Source of the DNA: Motilimonas sp. E26
Lineage (GTDB): Bacteria > Pseudomonadota > Gammaproteobacteria > Enterobacterales > CBDFNC01
Direction: 5' to 3'
NCBI RefSeq assembly: GCF_021278025.1
Contig: NZ_JAIBHJ010000009.1
Coordinates: 62,001-126,000 of the forward strand
DNA length: 64,000 nt
Shown here: positions 46,376-55,198 of the stretch, piece by piece
Layout: every line of letters begins with the position of its first letter
Position numbering within the stretch: position 1 is the stretch's first letter
Translations under genes and position numbers: made by a program
The notes under the pieces: model-generated
What the model was told of the DNA's origin: nothing
What the model saw: the letters and a program-made list of their open reading frames with translations, nothing else
Databases searched by the model: none

Positions 46376-46870
46376 ATGAAGACGAAAGAGTCGTTAAAAG
46401 CAGTAAATGAAAAGCTCGAATCTTTGAAAGGTAGCTTAGCCGAAGAAGCTGGCAAGCTGAAAGAAAATGGTCAGCAGTCGTGGCGTGAAACTCAAAAGCA
46501 TCTAGATAACATGTCTGATAAGTTGAAAACAGCCTATGAATCGTTAGAGTCAAACTACGATGAGACTAAGCTAAAAGGGCATCTTGCGGTCATGGAAGCA
46601 CGTGATAAGTGGGATGAATTAGGTAAAGTGGTTGAGCAATATTATCAGCACTCTAAAGATGTCAAAAACAAGGGTGAACAAGCATTAGATGAAGCTCAGC
46701 TGCAATCCCATTTATTAAAATTGGAGGCCCGCGACGCCATTGAGGCTAAAAGTAAAGCGGTTCGTCAGCAATACAATGAATCGCGTACTGAGTTAGAAAA
46801 TTTGACCGCTAAATCGATTAAAGAAATAGATAGTTCGTTTGAAACCTTAAAGTCGAAATTTACCCGCTAG
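46376..46870 (+). CDS. Amphipathic helical coiled-coil protein
   Basis: 164-aa highly charged protein with no signal peptide, predicted entirely helical. It contains an internal repeat: LKGHLAVMEARDKWDEL near residue 65 and LQSHLLKLEARDAIEAK near 105. The composition (Lys/Glu-rich amphipathic helices) recalls apolipoprotein-like or phasin-like surface proteins. Its job is unknown. The ATG follows GGAG. It is divergent from gmk. Confidence 0.7.
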   Translation: MKTKESLKAVNEKLESLKGSLAEEAGKLKENGQQSWRETQKHLDNMSDKLKTAYESLESNYDETKLKGHLAVMEARDKWDELGKVVEQYYQHSKDVKNKGEQALDEAQLQSHLLKLEARDAIEAKSKAVRQQYNESRTELENLTAKSIKEIDSSFETLKSKFTR

Positions 46871-46907
46871 CAGTTTTAGGCGAATTAGTCTGGAATGGAT
46901 GTGCCGA

Positions 46908-49307
46908 CTAAGCTTCAAATAAATGTTCCACATCGCCGGGCTTCATTGGCTTGGCGATGTAATAGCCTTGGCCGTATTCACACCCTATTTCGACTAATTT
47001 TTTATGCTGTTGTATCGTTTCTATCCCCTCTATAATCACTTGGAAACCTAAGTCATTACTTAAATCGCGCACCGCCCTCATGAGTGATAAATCTTTTTTC
47101 GAACTGAGCATTCGACTGGTGAAAGAACGATCAACTTTGATAAAATCAATTGGATAGTCGAACAAGGCATTAAGGGAGCTAAAGCCCGTGCCGAAATCAT
47201 CCATGCCGATTAAAATGCCCGCAGCGCGCAACTTATCTAAAGCTTCAAAAGAAGACTGATTTTGTCGCACAAACTCTTTTTCACTGAATTCAAATACTAA
47301 ATTTTTCGGTGATACCTTAGCTTGATGGATAATGTCCAAAAGAGTATTAACAGATTCCGTGTTGAGTAAGTGCTTAGGTGATAAATTGACCGCGACACGA
47401 ATGTGTTTGGGGTGCAACTTCAGTTGTTGCCATTGATACAGCTGCTTACAAGATTGACGCAAAATGTTCAAATCTAGTTGGATAATAAGACCCGATTTTT
47501 CGGCAAAAGGAATAAAGTCTAGGGCTTTGCGTAAAGTATGTTTACGGTCACTCCAGCGAGCGACCACTTCAAAGCCCATTAAAGAGTTATCTTGCAGCCG
47601 GATCATCGGTTGATAGTGCGGGATAATGTCGCCATGAGATAATGCGTTTAATAAATCTTTGCTCAATTTTGCGCTGTCTTTATTAAGTCCATTATCTTGG
47701 TGAAAGCTAACATGAGATTTACGATGTTTAGCGATATACATGGCGTTGTCGGCATCCTCTAAAATTTGCTCGACACTGGTGTATTCGTTATTAACCTGCG
47801 TTATACCAAGGCTGCACTTGCAAGTTAAGAGCTCGTGACCAAGGGACATTGGGGCTTCAAACGCGGCGACAATGCGCTGGGAGATTTCTATCACGTCTTC
47901 TTTCGCTGCTATTTTATCGAGTAGAATAACAAACTCATCACCACCAAAGCGTGCTAACACATCATTCTGTCTTATACAGCCTTCTAATAACCGAGCACTA
48001 CTAATCAACACTTGATCTCCCATGTGATGACCGTAGTAATCATTAATGTTTTTGAACTTGTCGAGGTCAATAAATATGACAGCAAAAGTTTCATCAACAT
48101 GACGCTTTACGCGTTTGAATGCGACCGTTAACTTTTCAATAAACAGTGCTCTGTTACCTAGCTGAGTTAAAGGGTCGTGAAAAGCGCCATAAGTCAGTTT
48201 TTCTCTAATACTTTGATATTGTCTTAACTCTTGCTCTAGTTTCCTATTTGATTGGCTGAGTTGCTTAATTTTGCTTTGTATTTGTCGGTCAAAACGTAAA
48301 TTTTCTTGCAAGGAATATTGTGTTAATTGACGCTGCAAAGTTAAGGCTGACAAATGCGCACAATACACCACTAAATTTTGTATTTCTCTTTGCATACCAA
48401 AGGTATGAGATTGGCTGCAGATAGCCAGTACTCCTAATAATCTACCATCATAAAGAATGGGCGCGCCAAACCAAGAATGTTTAAGGGTGTAGAGAGGCGG
48501 CTGTTTTTGTTGTGCATGTTGCAAGTGAGCAAAGCTTAAAGGGGTGAGAAAACGTGCTTTGCCATTTTTAATCACTAGCTCAGCTAGGTAAAGATATAAA
48601 GGCGCAGTTAGTGCTTTTGTACTGGTGAAGAACATATTTGGTTCACTGTCATTCAATAGAATGACGTAATTTTCAACGTCAGGAAGATAAGGTTGTAGGG
48701 TGACTCTAAGCTTTTCAGAAAGCTTATCCATGGCTGAATTACTTACAGCTTGTAGCGTCAAATCTTGATAAGCAGAAGGACTAATTAATTGGTATTGGCC
48801 ATTGGCAAGTAATGCATTTAAGCGCGCTTTGAGTATATGTTGTGCTAGCTGCTCGATAGCGGGAGAAGCAAATTCGGCGCAGATGAGTAAATAGAGAGAA
48901 GGACGCAAAAAAAGATTGTTATTTAGTAAGTTAATACAGTGCCAAGATGCTGACATGTTTAATTTATTAAGGGCGTTGAGGGCGTTGGTATTTGACAGGT
49001 TTAAATGAATTTCTTGTTCAATAATATGGCTTACCTGAGGCGATCCAATTTCAGTGTGGGCTAAGATTTGGCCACCGCCAATACCTGAAAACTGGACTAA
49101 GTAGACTTGTTCTACCTTGGCACATTGGCTTAATAAACCGAAACTGAATTGACAGACATCAGCATGCTGTTTTAAACGCTGTTGAGGTTCATAGTCAAAA
49201 AGGTGTTTTAGTTGCGCTAATAAGTGCGATCTTGAATCACTAAAATTAGTAAAGCGTGGAGAAAAATAGTCTGGCTCTGAGCTCGTTTTAAAGTTTGGGT
49301 CATCCAT
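46908..49307 (-). CDS. GGDEF-EAL c-di-GMP protein with N-terminal sensor region
   Basis: 799-aa signalling protein. Residues 1-330 look like a GAF-type sensor. A coiled coil (about 335-370) leads to a GGDEF domain with an intact ARFGGDEFVILLDK site. The EAL domain begins as GFEVVARW (E of EAL kept, AL replaced), with NLSP, FEFSE, DDFGTGFSSL, KVDRSF, EGIET and QGYYIAKP all present. Both activities are plausible; which dominates cannot be told. No membrane segment is seen. Confidence 0.92.
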   Translation of the reverse strand: MDDPNFKTSSEPDYFSPRFTNFSDSRSHLLAQLKHLFDYEPQQRLKQHADVCQFSFGLLSQCAKVEQVYLVQFSGIGGGQILAHTEIGSPQVSHIIEQEIHLNLSNTNALNALNKLNMSASWHCINLLNNNLFLRPSLYLLICAEFASPAIEQLAQHILKARLNALLANGQYQLISPSAYQDLTLQAVSNSAMDKLSEKLRVTLQPYLPDVENYVILLNDSEPNMFFTSTKALTAPLYLYLAELVIKNGKARFLTPLSFAHLQHAQQKQPPLYTLKHSWFGAPILYDGRLLGVLAICSQSHTFGMQREIQNLVVYCAHLSALTLQRQLTQYSLQENLRFDRQIQSKIKQLSQSNRKLEQELRQYQSIREKLTYGAFHDPLTQLGNRALFIEKLTVAFKRVKRHVDETFAVIFIDLDKFKNINDYYGHHMGDQVLISSARLLEGCIRQNDVLARFGGDEFVILLDKIAAKEDVIEISQRIVAAFEAPMSLGHELLTCKCSLGITQVNNEYTSVEQILEDADNAMYIAKHRKSHVSFHQDNGLNKDSAKLSKDLLNALSHGDIIPHYQPMIRLQDNSLMGFEVVARWSDRKHTLRKALDFIPFAEKSGLIIQLDLNILRQSCKQLYQWQQLKLHPKHIRVAVNLSPKHLLNTESVNTLLDIIHQAKVSPKNLVFEFSEKEFVRQNQSSFEALDKLRAAGILIGMDDFGTGFSSLNALFDYPIDFIKVDRSFTSRMLSSKKDLSLMRAVRDLSNDLGFQVIIEGIETIQQHKKLVEIGCEYGQGYYIAKPMKPGDVEHLFEA

Positions 49308-49433
49308 GCCACTACACGCCTATAAAGCCATAACGGGAGTACCTTTGAGTTTAGCAGGGATTGCTTATTGAGCAAAAACTATACAAATTTTATCGCTATT
49401 TTAGTGAAAGTGAATTTTTGTTTATGTATTTTG

Positions 49434-50183
49434 TTATTTTCTGTTGATCTTGATGATCTTTAGCTGGGTGATGGTGCTTAATTGCTCGCTGTTTAATTCT
49501 AGCAAAGTGAATGCACCTTGGTAGTCATTGTATGAGGCTGTGTCGATGAAATAGCTGTTGGCAACGCATACTGCTTTCTCACTCATAGTATGGCCGTGGA
49601 CAGTAAAATCTACCCCAGTGATAGGGTTATTAGGCTCTCCTTTGATGCGGGTTCGTCCCCAGATCCAACGTGGATTATCTAACATATTACCTTGCCAAGT
49701 TTGCATCTCTTGCCAGTTGAGAGTGTGAGGCTGAGCATGGGCAAAACCTATGGTTTTATTGTGCCGCACCTGACAAGTAATGACACAAGGTAAGGCTTCG
49801 ACTATTTCTAATAGCGCGCGTAGTTCATCGTCATCTTGGTTGCGCGCCCAATCGCCACCATTTCTAAACCATATATCAATATAGCGCTGCTGGGTGTCGT
49901 CCCGTTTTGCATGCCACCACACCTTAAGAGCATTAGACATCATTAGTTCATGATTACCGGCCACCGCATAAAACCAAGGCTGTGATGCAAAATAATGCAG
50001 GGTATTGGGGGAGTCTGGGCCGCGATCAATCAAATCACCAACACTGATAAGTGCATCCTGTGTTGGATCAAATTGCACTTGAGTAAGAGCATGCTTGAGT
50101 GGTTCAAGCTTGCCATGAATATCACCAATGGCAAACACCTTGCGTTTGTCACTAAGGTCAATAAATTGGTGTTGGAAGTGCAT
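49434..50183 (-). CDS. PrpA/PrpB-like Ser/Thr protein phosphatase
   Basis: 249-aa calcineurin-like metallophosphatase with the full signature: GDIHGKLEPLKHAL, GDLIDRGPDS, GNHELMM, and later FVHGHTM-like (DFTVHGHTM). It closely follows the E. coli PrpA/PrpB pattern, including NGGDWA. It removes phosphate from proteins or small molecules. The ATG giving MHFQHQFIDLSDKRK is used; a GTG start 15 codons earlier is in frame. Confidence 0.9.
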   Translation of the reverse strand: MHFQHQFIDLSDKRKVFAIGDIHGKLEPLKHALTQVQFDPTQDALISVGDLIDRGPDSPNTLHYFASQPWFYAVAGNHELMMSNALKVWWHAKRDDTQQRYIDIWFRNGGDWARNQDDDELRALLEIVEALPCVITCQVRHNKTIGFAHAQPHTLNWQEMQTWQGNMLDNPRWIWGRTRIKGEPNNPITGVDFTVHGHTMSEKAVCVANSYFIDTASYNDYQGAFTLLELNSEQLSTITQLKIIKINRK

Positions 50184-50451
50184 GATTAAGCCAGTATAAA
50201 GTCCTATTGAATGGATAAATTTAAACACAGTAAGTTGGCTGCGTCATTGGATTCGTCTTGTTATCAAAAACAAATTAGAAGGTGGGCTTGAAAGGCTCAC
50301 CGTTAAGGTTAGTTTGATTGGGAAAGCCATTGAAAAATGAGACATTAGTTAAAAAATTGTAAAATTCAAACAAGTTGGACTTAATTGCTAACAAAATCTA
50401 TTTCTTCACTTGCTATGCTTGTTGCTGATTCGGTTTGATGAGGTAACAAAC

Positions 50452-51657
50452 ATGGCTATATTCACTGTTTTCTTTTGTGGTACTGGCTCAAATGCCAATG
50501 ACCATGGCCACCGTAACTATTTTGAAGGTGAGCTTATTTCGACCTTAGCCAAAAATGCAGTGGGTCAAGAAACATTAGATTATTTACAAGTAGACGGCGT
50601 GGGTAGCGGGAACCAAAGTGAATGGATGAAGCATACCAAGGATGACACTTATGGTAATACCCTTGGAACTATGGGTCGTGGTATTGATAGTAACATGAAC
50701 CATGTTTTAAATGTTCTGCGGGGGGGCTTTGTTGATAAGGGAAACTATCAAAGGCGTGCTGAAGATATGCTGTCGGAAAAGAAACCCAGCCTATGGCAAC
50801 GTTTAACTACGTCGGCATACGAAGAATGGCAAAGAGATACGAAAGAACTGGCTGGAGATCTTAAGCATGCAATGTCATTGCAGCGTGGTAACATTACCGC
50901 AGAGCGGCGCCTAAACCCGATCACTCAAGTTAATATGGTTGGCTGGAGTCGCGGCGGGGTTAGCTGTTTTGAGCTAGCAAACCGAATGGCCAAAGATCCT
51001 CAACTCAGCAATATTCCAGTCAATATATTTGCTTGTGACCCTGTTCCGGGTGGTGTGAATGCATTCAAAGATTACAAAACATTGCGTAGTAATGTTAAAC
51101 AAATTGTGTGTTTATTTGCCGCAGACGAACGCTCATTTGGTTTTAAAGCGAGGATGCCAAGGCTGCATTCCAGTACTAAATATTACACGAGCTACATGCC
51201 TGGACGTCATGCCACCTTGGTTGGTAACTCGGATACAACAGGTGGTAGCTCGGGAGAAAAGCGGCTAAATGGCCCAGGTAATGTTACTCGAGACTTTATG
51301 GAAAAAGTATTGCTAGGTTGGGGCTCAAGGTTGAAACAAAGTAGCTTGAAAAATCTTAATCGGGCTGAAATTTTAGCCTTATATCAGCAAATGCAGGGTA
51401 ACCAGCACTACTACCAAAACCAACACAGTCAGGTATATACAGTCAAAAACCGCATACTGTGGAGTGGGAAAAGTCGAATAGGACAAAAGCGTGAAACTTG
51501 GATGGGGTTACCCAGCCGCAGATTTCAATACCAAGGCATTACTCAAGACTTTGGCGAGTGTGTTAATCGCCATCATGCCGATGTACTCGGCCATGATATA
51601 TTTGCGTTACATGGCCTGAGTAAAGCCATGCCATGTTCTATTAATGATTTAATGTAA
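50452..51657 (+). CDS. Tle1/DUF2235-like alpha/beta-hydrolase (possible T6SS lipase effector)
   Basis: 401-aa hydrolase without signal peptide. The start (IFTVFFCGTGSNANDH...YFEGELIST) and nucleophile elbow VGWSRGGVSCFELANRM followed by PVNIFACDPVPGG match a lipase-like family seen as type VI secretion effectors in other proteobacteria. A later PGRHATLVGN may hold the catalytic His. No VgrG, PAAR or evident immunity gene is adjacent. The ATG follows GAGGT by seven bases. A free-standing lipase of unknown target is the cautious call. Confidence 0.68.
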   Translation: MAIFTVFFCGTGSNANDHGHRNYFEGELISTLAKNAVGQETLDYLQVDGVGSGNQSEWMKHTKDDTYGNTLGTMGRGIDSNMNHVLNVLRGGFVDKGNYQRRAEDMLSEKKPSLWQRLTTSAYEEWQRDTKELAGDLKHAMSLQRGNITAERRLNPITQVNMVGWSRGGVSCFELANRMAKDPQLSNIPVNIFACDPVPGGVNAFKDYKTLRSNVKQIVCLFAADERSFGFKARMPRLHSSTKYYTSYMPGRHATLVGNSDTTGGSSGEKRLNGPGNVTRDFMEKVLLGWGSRLKQSSLKNLNRAEILALYQQMQGNQHYYQNQHSQVYTVKNRILWSGKSRIGQKRETWMGLPSRRFQYQGITQDFGECVNRHHADVLGHDIFALHGLSKAMPCSINDLM

Positions 51658-51667
51658 ATGCTAATAA

Positions 51668-51703
51668 AGCCAAGTTTTCATAACTTGGCTAGCTCGGTTT
51701 TTT
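51668..51703 (+). terminator. Probable terminator after the lipase gene
   Basis: AGCCAAGTT/AACTTGGCT stem; TTTTTT occurs seven bases later. Confidence 0.6.
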
Positions 51704-51921
51704 CCATTAGTTAGTTCTTAAAGGGTCTGCCATTCTTGACCACTTTAGTGATTAATATTATTTAGCCGTTATACTTTGGAGTTATCAATTTTGTTGACAG
51801 GTCAGTAGCAAGCCATGCTCAAATAGCGCCATATCTAGAATAAAAAGCAGTCTTGGAATAGTGAATTGAGCAGATATAATGACGCTGCGGTTAAAAAATA
51901 AATAGCGCAGAGTGACCTAGC

Positions 51922-52920
51922 ATGAAGATAAGCCGAAACGATCCTTGCCCATGTGGAAGTAGCACAATATATCAGCGTTGTTGTATGAATAATGCTGCTA
52001 AACAACAGGCTGACGTGTTTGATGATATTGCGCAAACTGTAGCAATGAACCCGAATCTAACCCTAGATGAGTTAAGTCGGGTGGCGCAGCGTAAAATGGC
52101 ACAAAGGAACAACCAACCTCATACTGATTTTTGTGGTCTTTCACCCACACAAATGGCTAACTGGCTCTATGCCCCGTTTAACGAATTGATTGGGGTGACG
52201 ATTAATACACCAGTAGACTTATCCTCCTGCCCCGTGATGCGTTATCTGGCGCTTATTTTAGATGAAGCCGTGCAACAAGGTGGCTCATTTAAAGCGACGA
52301 GTAAAGGTAATTTACCTACAAAACTGGTTAAGCAAGCCAGTGGTTTACTGCCTGAGTTTGCAGTCGCAGAGTATGAACTGGAGCCAAGTATTAGCGACTA
52401 TATGGGTAGCAATGAGGACAAGTTTATAGCCCTTCATTACACGCGAGTGTTGGCTGAAATTGCTGGAATTATTTATCGTCGAAATGGCCGCTTTCAGATT
52501 AAAAAAACCGCGCAGAAGCAGTATCAAAGCCATGGTCTCAGCATCTTCTTCCAGCCCATGTTAGAGGCTGCTATTACTCAGTACAACTGGGGCTATCTCG
52601 ATAGCTGGCAAGACAATGTAGATTTACGAACCTTTTGGTTATTTATGCTATGGCGACTGCAAAGCCACGGTTCTATTGATCAACTCATTGCAGAAGTATG
52701 TATCGCTTTTCCTGATCTTGTGAGCCAGTTCCCTCGCGATGCATATGACACCTCACAACAGCACCTCAGCATGCGCATTGAAGCGCGCTTTATTAATCAT
52801 TTTTTACAGTTTTGGGGATTTATCACCGTTGACCCAAAGCGCTATGCAAATAAAAAACGTTTGCCAAGAAAGGCGAATATCCAACTGCTGCTGACTCAGA
52901 CATTTGAGTTTAGTATTTAG
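51922..52920 (+). CDS. SEC-C zinc-motif protein
   Basis: 332-aa protein. The first residues (RNDPCPCGSSTIYQRCC) form the SEC-C zinc-binding motif found at the end of SecA and in many unrelated proteins. The rest (about 300 residues) is helical and not recognised; WLYAPFNELIGVTINTPVDL and HYTRVLAEIAGIIYRR are its most distinctive parts. Possibly a nucleic-acid or ribosome-associated adapter, but no function is shown. Confidence 0.75.
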   Translation: MKISRNDPCPCGSSTIYQRCCMNNAAKQQADVFDDIAQTVAMNPNLTLDELSRVAQRKMAQRNNQPHTDFCGLSPTQMANWLYAPFNELIGVTINTPVDLSSCPVMRYLALILDEAVQQGGSFKATSKGNLPTKLVKQASGLLPEFAVAEYELEPSISDYMGSNEDKFIALHYTRVLAEIAGIIYRRNGRFQIKKTAQKQYQSHGLSIFFQPMLEAAITQYNWGYLDSWQDNVDLRTFWLFMLWRLQSHGSIDQLIAEVCIAFPDLVSQFPRDAYDTSQQHLSMRIEARFINHFLQFWGFITVDPKRYANKKRLPRKANIQLLLTQTFEFSI

Positions 52921-53136
52921 CAGCAATACGTGGACATTGAGTGGGCGTAATTGCGAAGAGAAATAAGAGCCTATCGTATATTACTCAAGCACACTGTTAT
53001 GAGCATAAAAGCCGTGCAGCAACCGAATAGAGAATATTCAGTAAAAACTATAGGCCTTCAGTGTGTGGAGTCAGGCTCACTTGGGCTGTGTTACTTTTGA
53101 CCCTATGATGGCCCAATACTAAAAAGGAACTACCCG

Positions 53137-53256
53137 ATGATAAAACTCTATGGCGAAGCCCAAACCTCAGCTTTCCTTGAAGAAAATCTGGCCGCTGAGC
53201 TGTACACAGAAGACGAATTGAGCTGGGTGGCCACCACAACAAACCGTACCATCTAA
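53137..53256 (+). CDS. Possible small or remnant protein (39 aa)
   Basis: An ATG preceded by AAGGAA at eight bases opens a 39-codon frame (MIKLYGEAQTSAFLEENLAA, then ELYTEDELSW) ending before the MerR gene. No family match was recognised. It is too short to trust without homologues. The rest of this 370-base gap holds nothing recognised. Confidence 0.25.
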   Translation: MIKLYGEAQTSAFLEENLAAELYTEDELSWVATTTNRTI

Positions 53257-53292
53257 TTGGCTATACGCAACTTTTTGCTACAAGACAACTTG

Positions 53293-54465
53293 TTACGCCC
53301 CTTTGCGTAGCACAAACATCTGATAACCAAACTCACCTAGGTAGCGTTCATAAATCGTAATTTCTTGCTCCATATCTGCAATGGCGCTTGAGTTTGGCAT
53401 GCTTGCTTTTATTTCTGCAACTCGTGCTTTGAGCGGTTGATAGTAATCGTGCCATGCTTGTTCACTCAGAGTGAAATGATCCATCACATCAAAACCAGCT
53501 TGGCGCATTTGCCCTAAGCGTTTTTCGATGGTTTGCATATCTGGGTATTCACCTGCCCAGAACGCTATAGCTTCTTGGCTTGGGCTATCCGTTAACCATA
53601 CCAAATCACTGACTATCATATAGCCACGATCAGTCAGTAATTTACGCCACTGGGTTAACGCTTGCTCAACACCCATTATGTAAGCCGCCGCTTCTGACCA
53701 GATGCAATCAAAGCTGGCAGGGGCAAAGGGCAGGTCCGTCATGCTGGCGCAGCTTAAGGTAATGCGGGTATCTAACTCCTGCTCAGCAAGGCGTTCACCG
53801 AGTTCATCCAGTGCACTTTGCTCGTTATCTACTGCCACGATCTGTGCTTGGGTGTGCCGTGCCAATAAACGGGTTGAAAAACCTTTGCCACAGCCAATAT
53901 CAATGATCTGGGTTGGCGCTGTTGGCAACGTTGATAACGCTTTTAGTGTATCGGCATCGCAGCCCGGCCCCCAACGTTCTAAGCGTTGGAATACTCTCAT
54001 AAAGTCGGCCATATATTGATCGTGTTCGTTCATATCTTTTGACAACCATTTTAAATGCAGGGCTTGTTGTTCATTAAAGCCTTGCTGTTTTAACCAATCC
54101 AGATGGACATCCGGCGCTAATTTATCGGTCAGTTGATGCCAGGGCCGCAGTGAGCCTTCACCCAACAAGGCGGCGAGTAAATCTCGAGCCTGTTGCTTTT
54201 GAGCTATATCTTGCTCCAATTGTTGCAAGCGGCTCTTCAGCACTTCGCGCTCTACTTTGCTGTCTAGGCAAGCCTTACATTCCTTGAGCGTTAAGCCACC
54301 GGCTTGCAGTTGCTGTAATAAATGCAGCCGCTGAGCATCTTTTTCTGAATAAAGCCGGTAGCCGTTGTCTTGGCGTGTGCCATGCAATAGGCCTTGCTTC
54401 TCATAGTAAAGTAAGGTTGATCGCGACAGCCCGACTTTTTCAGCTAACTCAGAAATGCGATACAC
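53293..54465 (-). CDS. MerR regulator fused to SAM methyltransferase
   Basis: 390-aa protein. Residues 1-75 are a MerR DNA-binding domain (YRISELAEKVGLSRSTLLYYEKQGLL). A coiled coil (about 75-105) leads to a Rossmann methyltransferase with ADTLKALSTLPTAPTQIIDI then GCGKGFSTRLLA as motif I, and a lipid/small-molecule-type active site (FDCIWSEAAAYIMGVEQ). Such fusions may sense or modify a small compound. GTG start after AAGGACG. It is divergent from the HipB-like gene. Confidence 0.85.
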   Translation of the reverse strand: MYRISELAEKVGLSRSTLLYYEKQGLLHGTRQDNGYRLYSEKDAQRLHLLQQLQAGGLTLKECKACLDSKVEREVLKSRLQQLEQDIAQKQQARDLLAALLGEGSLRPWHQLTDKLAPDVHLDWLKQQGFNEQQALHLKWLSKDMNEHDQYMADFMRVFQRLERWGPGCDADTLKALSTLPTAPTQIIDIGCGKGFSTRLLARHTQAQIVAVDNEQSALDELGERLAEQELDTRITLSCASMTDLPFAPASFDCIWSEAAAYIMGVEQALTQWRKLLTDRGYMIVSDLVWLTDSPSQEAIAFWAGEYPDMQTIEKRLGQMRQAGFDVMDHFTLSEQAWHDYYQPLKARVAEIKASMPNSSAIADMEQEITIYERYLGEFGYQMFVLRKGA

Positions 54466-54627
54466 AGATAAAACGTCCTTTCCGTTAATTTTTTACAATC
54501 GGGCGACTGGCTTAAACAGACCAGGGCGTTAATGACGATAAACTATGAAGTTATAGACAGGTCAAATGCTGTTAGCAAAAAATACCGTTCAGTAAAACGC
54601 ATAGACGAGTACTCAACCTGCATTTCA

Positions 54628-54649
54628 CACTTTTACGCGCAGAAAAGTG
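54628..54649. promoter_or_regulatory. Palindromic operator-like site A
   Basis: CACTTTTACGCGCAGAAAAGTG, arms CACTTTT/AAAAGTG around a GC-rich core. It resembles site B 13 bases on. It lies between merR (minus) and hipB (plus). Confidence 0.5.
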
Positions 54650-54659
54650 CGGAATTTTA

Positions 54660-54680
54660 CATTTTTATGCGCATAAAAGT
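54660..54680. promoter_or_regulatory. Palindromic operator-like site B
   Basis: Contains the perfect 16-base palindrome TTTTATGCGCATAAAA (54663-54678) inside a longer imperfect one. Together with site A it gives a consensus ACTTTTAYGCGCAKAAAAGT. Confidence 0.55.
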
Positions 54681-54769
54681 GTAATTTGGTGTCCTTTAGT
54701 ATTCAGGGATTCACATCATCGCCTTGGCCAACGCGCAAAATAAACCTAAAAGTAGGATATTAATCCAAT

Positions 54770-54775
54770 TATAAT
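54770..54775 (+). promoter_or_regulatory. Likely -10 box of the hipBA-like operon
   Basis: TATAAT exactly, about 8-10 bases before operator copy 1, so RNA polymerase would start inside the operator. The -35 is weak. Confidence 0.45.
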
Positions 54776-54783
54776 GAGTAAAA

Positions 54784-54879
54784 TGGGAATATAGTCCCAT
54801 ATTTTACTTATTGGAGTTGCTTGGGCTTCAAAGTAGGACTATATTCCCAGTAATGATTAAATAATGGGAATATAGTCCC
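54784..54879 (+). promoter_or_regulatory. Three operator copies GGGAATATAGTCCC
   Basis: TGGGAATATAGTCCCA at 54784-54799, its complement GGACTATATTCCCA at about 54836-54849, and TGGGAATATAGTCCC at 54865-54879. All lie between a TATAAT and the hipB ATG. HipB-type repressors bind several such dyads, so this is probably the autoregulatory region. Confidence 0.75.
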
Positions 54880-54892
54880 TTTTGTTGATGAT

Positions 54893-55198
54893 ATGGCTAA
54901 GCGTGATTTACACAATGTACTGTTTCCAAAGCAGCGCAAAATCCTGACTCATTTTGGTGAAGACTTGCTGTTGGCGATGAAGCGACGTGGTTTTACTAAA
55001 AAGCTGCTGTGTGAGCGTACTGGCTTTGATCATAAAACCGTGAACAAAGTCTTCGCAGGTGATCCTGGCGTTGCCATAGGCACTTACTTAAAAGTTATGG
55101 CCGTCCTTGGCATGGAAAGCAACTTTGCAGAAATGGCCGCCCATGATGAAGTGGGTATCAAGTTGCAAAATATAAAATTGCTGGAAGGTTCAAAATGA
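54893..55198 (+). CDS. HipB-like XRE antitoxin
   Basis: 101-aa DNA-binding protein. The HTH lies in KLLCERTGFDHKTVNKVFAG, with the second half likely dimerising. It overlaps the toxin gene by four bases (ATGA), the usual toxin-antitoxin coupling. Expected to bind the three upstream dyads and hold the HipA partner inactive. It is longer at the N-terminus than many HipB proteins. Confidence 0.85.
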   Translation: MAKRDLHNVLFPKQRKILTHFGEDLLLAMKRRGFTKKLLCERTGFDHKTVNKVFAGDPGVAIGTYLKVMAVLGMESNFAEMAAHDEVGIKLQNIKLLEGSK

